Assembly: GCA_025457725.1 (NCBI GenBank)
Contig: JALOTU010000163.1
Span: 1 to 5,954, forward strand
Origin: Verrucomicrobiota bacterium
GTDB taxonomy: Bacteria; Verrucomicrobiota; Verrucomicrobiia; Limisphaerales; DSYF01
DNA length: 5,954 nucleotides
Direction: 5' to 3'
Position numbers and translations under genes: made by a program. Positions 5,818 through 5,954 of this stretch are shown here, piece after piece; position 1 is the first letter of the stretch, and the number at the start of each line of letters is the position of its first letter. The notes under the pieces were generated by a model, which was not told the origin of the DNA, did not search any database, and was given only the letters and a program-made list of their open reading frames with translations.

Positions 5818-5954
5818 TTACCGCCGCGGGTTAGGGTGGGATCGGCGCTTGCGTTGTTCAATCAGCTCCGCTGGCAACTCCAGCGGACAGTGCTCGCACT
5901 GTTCAACTCCGGGATGCTTGTAATCGCAGATGAGGACGCCGTTGAGATGATCCA
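5818..5954 (-). CDS. C-terminal 44 residues of an unrecognised Cys-containing protein (runs off right edge)
   Basis: The last 44 codons of a minus-strand frame end at the TAA at 5820-5818. The sequence begins DHLNGVLICDYKHPGVEQC and continues EHCPLELPAELIEQRKRR, ending in a basic tail. Cys9, Cys19 and Cys22 with His13 could form part of a metal site (CxxxH...CxxC). I do not recognise the protein. Support for coding comes from the protein-like composition, the stop only 20 nt before trmO, and the same orientation as the cluster downstream. The other minus-strand frames here have stops or lack any pattern. Confidence 0.5.
   Translation of the reverse strand, partial: DHLNGVLICDYKHPGVEQCEHCPLELPAELIEQRKRRSHPNPRR

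Overview
The window is a GC-rich stretch of bacterial chromosome in which every gene I can support lies on the minus strand. It therefore reads from the right end to the left as two compact gene clusters separated by about 0.5 kb without an intact gene. The organism cannot be fixed from the sequence. The GC content, the protein flavour and the gene mix make a free-living bacterium such as a Verrucomicrobiota relative my tentative guess, at low confidence. I see no insertion sequence, tRNA, rRNA, CRISPR array or phage gene.

Right cluster (about 5954 down to 2499): the C-terminus of an unrecognised Cys-containing protein; trmO (tRNA t6A37 N6-methyltransferase); an 80-residue protein with two CxxC pairs; a ZIP-family metal transporter; and a flavin-dependent CoA-disulfide/persulfide reductase fused to a rhodanese domain. 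Junctions are 20 nt, 1 nt, a 4-nt ATGA overlap and 5 nt, so this is almost certainly one transcription unit with translational coupling. Its apparent themes are metal (ZIP, the CxxC protein) and thiol/persulfide chemistry (CoADR-rhodanese). The link to tRNA modification may be only positional.

Middle (1973-2498): no intact gene. It carries what looks like a decayed minus-strand gene whose metallopeptidase-like HExxH motif is scrambled and whose frame is lost downstream, plus a perfect 7-bp hairpin.

Left cluster (about 1972 down to 1): moaA (GTP 3',8-cyclase, first step of molybdenum cofactor synthesis), a MOSC-domain protein, and the N-terminal two-thirds of mobA (molybdenum cofactor guanylyltransferase), which runs off the left edge. 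moaA and the MOSC gene are separated by 2 nt, and the Shine-Dalgarno of the second is made from the last codons of the first. Together the genes supply cofactor synthesis (MoaA), guanylylation to Mo-bis-MGD (MobA) and a MOSC protein probably linked to Moco or sulfur handling.

Nothing here is a clearly new system. The least explained items are the small CxxC protein coupled to the ZIP gene, the variant ZIP metal-site motif, and the degraded HExxH gene.
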